DNA from: Inia geoffrensis
Taxonomy: Eukaryota > Chordata > Mammalia > Artiodactyla > Iniidae
Assembly (NCBI GenBank): GCA_036417435.1
Contig: CM070902.1
Span: 135,459,886-135,523,885, forward strand
Length of the DNA: 64,000 nt
Direction of reading: 5' to 3'
Both the position numbers and the translations under genes were made by a program. Of this stretch, positions 61,145 to 64,000 are shown piece after piece; position 1 is the stretch's first letter, and each line of letters starts with the position of its first letter. The notes beneath the pieces were generated by a model. That model was not told the origin of the DNA. It saw only the letters and a list, made by a program, of their open reading frames with translations, and did no database searches.

Positions 61145-62027
61145 TTGCCTAGAGAAGTTCCTTTAGCATTTGTTGTAAAGCTGGTTTTGTGGTTCTGAAC
61201 TCTCTCAGCTTTTTCTTGTCTGTAAAAGTTTTAATTTCTCCATCAAATCTGAATGAGAGCCTTCCTGGGTAGAGTAATCTTGGTTGTAGGTTTATTTCCT
61301 TTACCACTTTAAATATGTCCTGCCATTCCCTTCTGGCTTGCAGAGTTTCTGCTGAAAGATCAGTTGTTAACCTTTTGGGGATTCCCTTGTGTGTTATTTT
61401 TCCCTTTGCTTTTAATATGTTTTCTTTGTATTTAATTTTTGATACTTTGATTAATATGTGTCTTGGCACATATTAATCAATTTATCTTTTATGGGACTCT
61501 TTGTGCTTCCTGGACTTGATTAACTATTTCCTTTCCCATATTAGGGAAGTTTTCAACTCTAATCTCTTCAAAGATTTTCTCAGTCCCTTTCTTTTTCTCT
61601 TCTTCTGGGACCTCTATAATTCAAATAATGGTGCATTTAATGCTGTCACAGATGTCTCTGAGACTGTCCTCAGTTATTTTCATTCTTCTTTCTTTATTCT
61701 GCTCTTCAGTAGCTATATCCACTATTTTATCTTCCAGGTCACTTATCCATTCTTCTGCCTCTGTTATTCTGCTATTGATCCCTTGTAGAGTATTTTTAAT
61801 TTCATTTATTGTGTTGTTTATTGTTGCTTGTTTCCTCTTTAGTTCTTCTAGGTCCTTGTTTAATATTTCTTGCATTTTCTCTATTCTATTTCCAAGATTT
61901 GGATCATCTTTACTATCATTATTCTGAATTATTTTTCAGGTAGACTGCCTATTTCCTCTTCATGTGTTATGTTTGGTGGGTTTTTATCTTGCTCCTTCAT
62001 CTGCAGTGTGTTTTTCTGTCTTCTCAT
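61145..62027 (-). pseudogene. L1 ORF1 remnant (copy 3)
   Basis: The start codon complement is at 62025-62027 (MRRQKNTLQMKEQDKNPPN). A stop codon lies at 61929-61931, where copy 1 has glutamine (LPEKQFRI in copy 1), so the protein ends after about 32 residues. The coiled coil (61621-61875, ERRMKITEDSLRDICDSIKC) and the C-terminal domain (61149-61469, RLTTDLSAETLQARREWQD) follow in different open segments. It is uninterrupted by SINEs. Confidence 0.83.
61447..61480. repeat. perfect 14-bp inverted repeat in L1 ORF1
   Basis: Arms TTGATTAATATGTG (61447-61460) and its exact complement (61467-61480) around the loop TCTTGG. In L1 copy 1 the same place (2456-2490) has the left arm but a different sequence in place of the right arm, so the right arm appears to be copied from the left one in this copy. 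Confidence 0.9.
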
Positions 62028-63995
62028 TTTGCTTATCTTACTGTGTTTGGGGTCCCCTTTTTGCAGGCTGCAGGTTCATAGTTCCCATTGTTTTTGGTGT
62101 CTGTCCCCAGTGGCTAAGGTTGATTCAGTGGGTTGTGTAGGCCTCCTGGTGGAGGGGACTAGTGCCTGTGTTCTGGTGGATGAGGCTGGATCTTGTCTTT
62201 CTGGTGGGCAGGTCCACCTCTGGTGCTGTGTTTTCAGGAGTCTGTGACCTTATGATTTTAGGCAGCCTCTGGGCTAATGGATGGAGCTGTGTTTCTCTCT
62301 TGCTAGTTGTTTGGCATATGGTGTCCAGCACTGTAGCTTGCTGGTCATTGCATGAAGCTGGGTCTTGGTGTTGAGATGGAAATCTCTGCGAGATTTTTGT
62401 CATTTGGTATTATGTGGAGTTGGGAGGTCTCTTTTGGACGAGTGTCCTGAAGTTGGCTCTCCCATGTCAGAGGCACAGTACTGACTACTGGCTGCAGCCC
62501 CAAGAGCCTTTCATCCACACGGCTCAGAATAAAAGGGAGAGAAATTGGAAAGAAAGAAAGAAAGAATGAGGATAAAATAAAATAAAATAAAGTAAGAAAA
62601 AATAAAATGAAGTTATTAAAATAAAAAATAGTTATGAAAAAAAATTTTAATGTAAAAAAAAAGGAAAAAAAGAACAGATGGACAGAATCGTAGGACAAAT
62701 GGTGAAAGCAAAGCTATACAGACAAAATCTCATACAGAAGCATACACATACGCACTCACAGAAAGAGGAAAAGGGGAAAATATAATATATCTTGCTCCTA
62801 AAGTCCACATCCTCATTTTGGGATGATTCGTTGTCTATTCAGTTATTGCACAGACGCAGCCTACATCAAGTTGACTTTGGAGCTTTAATCCATTGCTTCT
62901 GAGGCTGCTGGGAGAGATTTCCCTTTCTTTTCTTTGTTCGCACATCTCCTGTGGCTCAGCTTTGGATTTGGCCCCGTGTCTTCGTGTAGGTCGCCTGAGG
63001 GTGTCTGTTCTTCACTCAGACAGAATGGGGTTAAAGGAGCAGCTGATTCAGGGGCTCTGGCTCACTCATGCTGAGGGGAGGGAGGGGTACAGATGTGGGG
63101 CGAGCCTGTGGTGGCAGAGGCCGGCGTGACGTTGCACTAGCCTGATGCTCGGTGTGCGTTCTCCCAGGGAAGTTGTCCCTGGATCACGGCACCCTGGCAG
63201 TGGCAGGCTGCACAGACTCCTGGGAGGTGTGGTGTGGATAGTGACCTGAGCTCACACACAGGATTCTTGGTGGCTGCAGCAGCAGCCTTAGCATCTCATT
63301 CCCGTCTCTGGGGTCCATGATGATAGCCCCTGCTGGCGCCTGTCTCTGGAGCTCTTTTAAGCAGCGCTCTTAATCCCCTCTCCTCGTGCACCAGGAAACA
63401 AAGAGGCAAGAAAAAGTCTTTTGCCTCTTTGGCAGGTCCCGAGTTTTTCCCAGACTCCCTTCCAGCTAGCTGTGGTGCACTAGCCCCCTTCAGGCTGTGT
63501 TCACACCACCAACCTCTGTCCTCTCTCTGCACTCCGACCGAAGCCTGAACCACAGCTCCCAGCCCCCACCCGCCCTGGTGGGTGAGCAGAGAGGTCTCTT
63601 GGCCTGGCGAGTGCTGGTTGGCATGGATCCTCCATGCTGGAATCTCTCTGCTTTGCCCTCCCTGTGGCTGCACTCTCCTCTGCGGTTCTGAAGCTCCCGC
63701 CTCCACCACCCACAGTCTCCGCCTGCAAAGGGGCTTCCTAGTGTGTGGAAACCTTTCCTCCTTCACAGCTCCCTCCCACTGGTGCAGGTCCCATCCCTAT
63801 TCTTTTGTCTCTGTTTTTTCTTTTTTCTTTTGCCCTACCCAGGTACGTGGGGAGCTTCTTGCCTTTTTGGAGGTCTGAGGTCTTCTGCCAGCATTCAGTA
63901 GGTGTTCTATAGGAGCAGTTCCACGTGTATATTTCTGATGTATCTTGTGGGGAGTAAGGTGATCTCCGCATCTTACTCTTCCACCATCTTCTCAA
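62028..63995 (-). promoter_or_regulatory. L1 copy 3 5'UTR / internal promoter region
   Basis: Non-coding region ahead of ORF1 on the - strand. It has an A-rich simple repeat (62545-62670, with AAAGAAAG and AAATAAAAT units) and a GC-rich part with CpGs (about 62930-63780), homologous to 3268-5234 in copy 1. Promoter function is inferred from the family. Confidence 0.7.
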
Positions 63996-64000
63996 GACCC

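Larger units (their letters stand above)
56935..64000 (-). mobile_element. L1 retrotransposon copy 3, nearly full length
   Basis: Starts on the left with the 3' end (CTAACATCTTTATTGGAGTA), followed by a 3'UTR (to about 57290), ORF2 (57290-61070), ORF1 (61145-62027) and a 5'UTR to about 63995 (ACTCTTCCACCATCTTCTC at the edge). At about 7.06 kb it is close to full length. It carries no SINE. Reading frames contain several stops and frameshifts. The poly(A) tract at its 3' end is weak. Whether the interrupted older L1 resumes beyond base 64000 cannot be seen. Confidence 0.93.

Noticed and set aside
63296..63878. Open frames of up to 156 codons near the right end
   Set aside because: They lie in the GC-rich L1 5'UTR and have counterparts, broken differently, in copy 1; no domain is visible.

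Overview
The window is vertebrate nuclear DNA, and almost certainly from a cetacean. The evidence is a split gene with short exons in long AT-rich introns, L1 retrotransposons, ancient MIR, L2 and DNA-transposon relics, and tRNA-derived SINEs of the CHR type found in whales, dolphins and hippos. The species call rests on the SINE consensus as I know it; no search was run.

The only host protein-coding gene I can support is the middle of TLL1 (tolloid-like 1, a secreted astacin metalloprotease of the BMP1/tolloid family), on the + strand. Nine exons (A to I; 17192-17294, 19789-19905, 21090-21235, 30465-30660, 32218-32343, 33446-33606, 36033-36213, 45345-45470, 48031-48158) join in frame, with no internal stop, into 1284 nt or 428 codons. 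They encode the second half of CUB1, then CUB2, EGF1, CUB3, EGF2 and the first half of CUB4. The signal peptide, prodomain, astacin domain and first half of CUB1 lie left of the window. The rest of CUB4, CUB5 and the C terminus lie to the right. Every intron starts with GT and ends with AG except the one after exon B, which starts with GC.

Layout: 1-5234 is an L1 on the - strand (its 3' part outside the window) carrying two SINEs. 5235-8584 is intron with a SINE. 8585-13410 is a second - strand L1 with a target-site duplication and a large internal deletion. 13411-48158 holds the nine exons, with relic repeats in the introns. 48159-55234 is intron with an ancient L1M/HAL1-like relic and other repeats. 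55235-56930 is an older partial L1. 56935-64000 is a third, nearly complete - strand L1 whose 5' end lies at the window edge. All L1 coding regions are broken, so none is an active gene.

I found no new gene system. The points most worth a second look are the GC-AG intron, an extra cysteine in CUB2, perfect fold-back hairpins in two L1 copies that look like templated insertions, the shared FADN (instead of FADD) reverse transcriptase motif in two L1s, and the two homologous L1s that bracket all nine exons.
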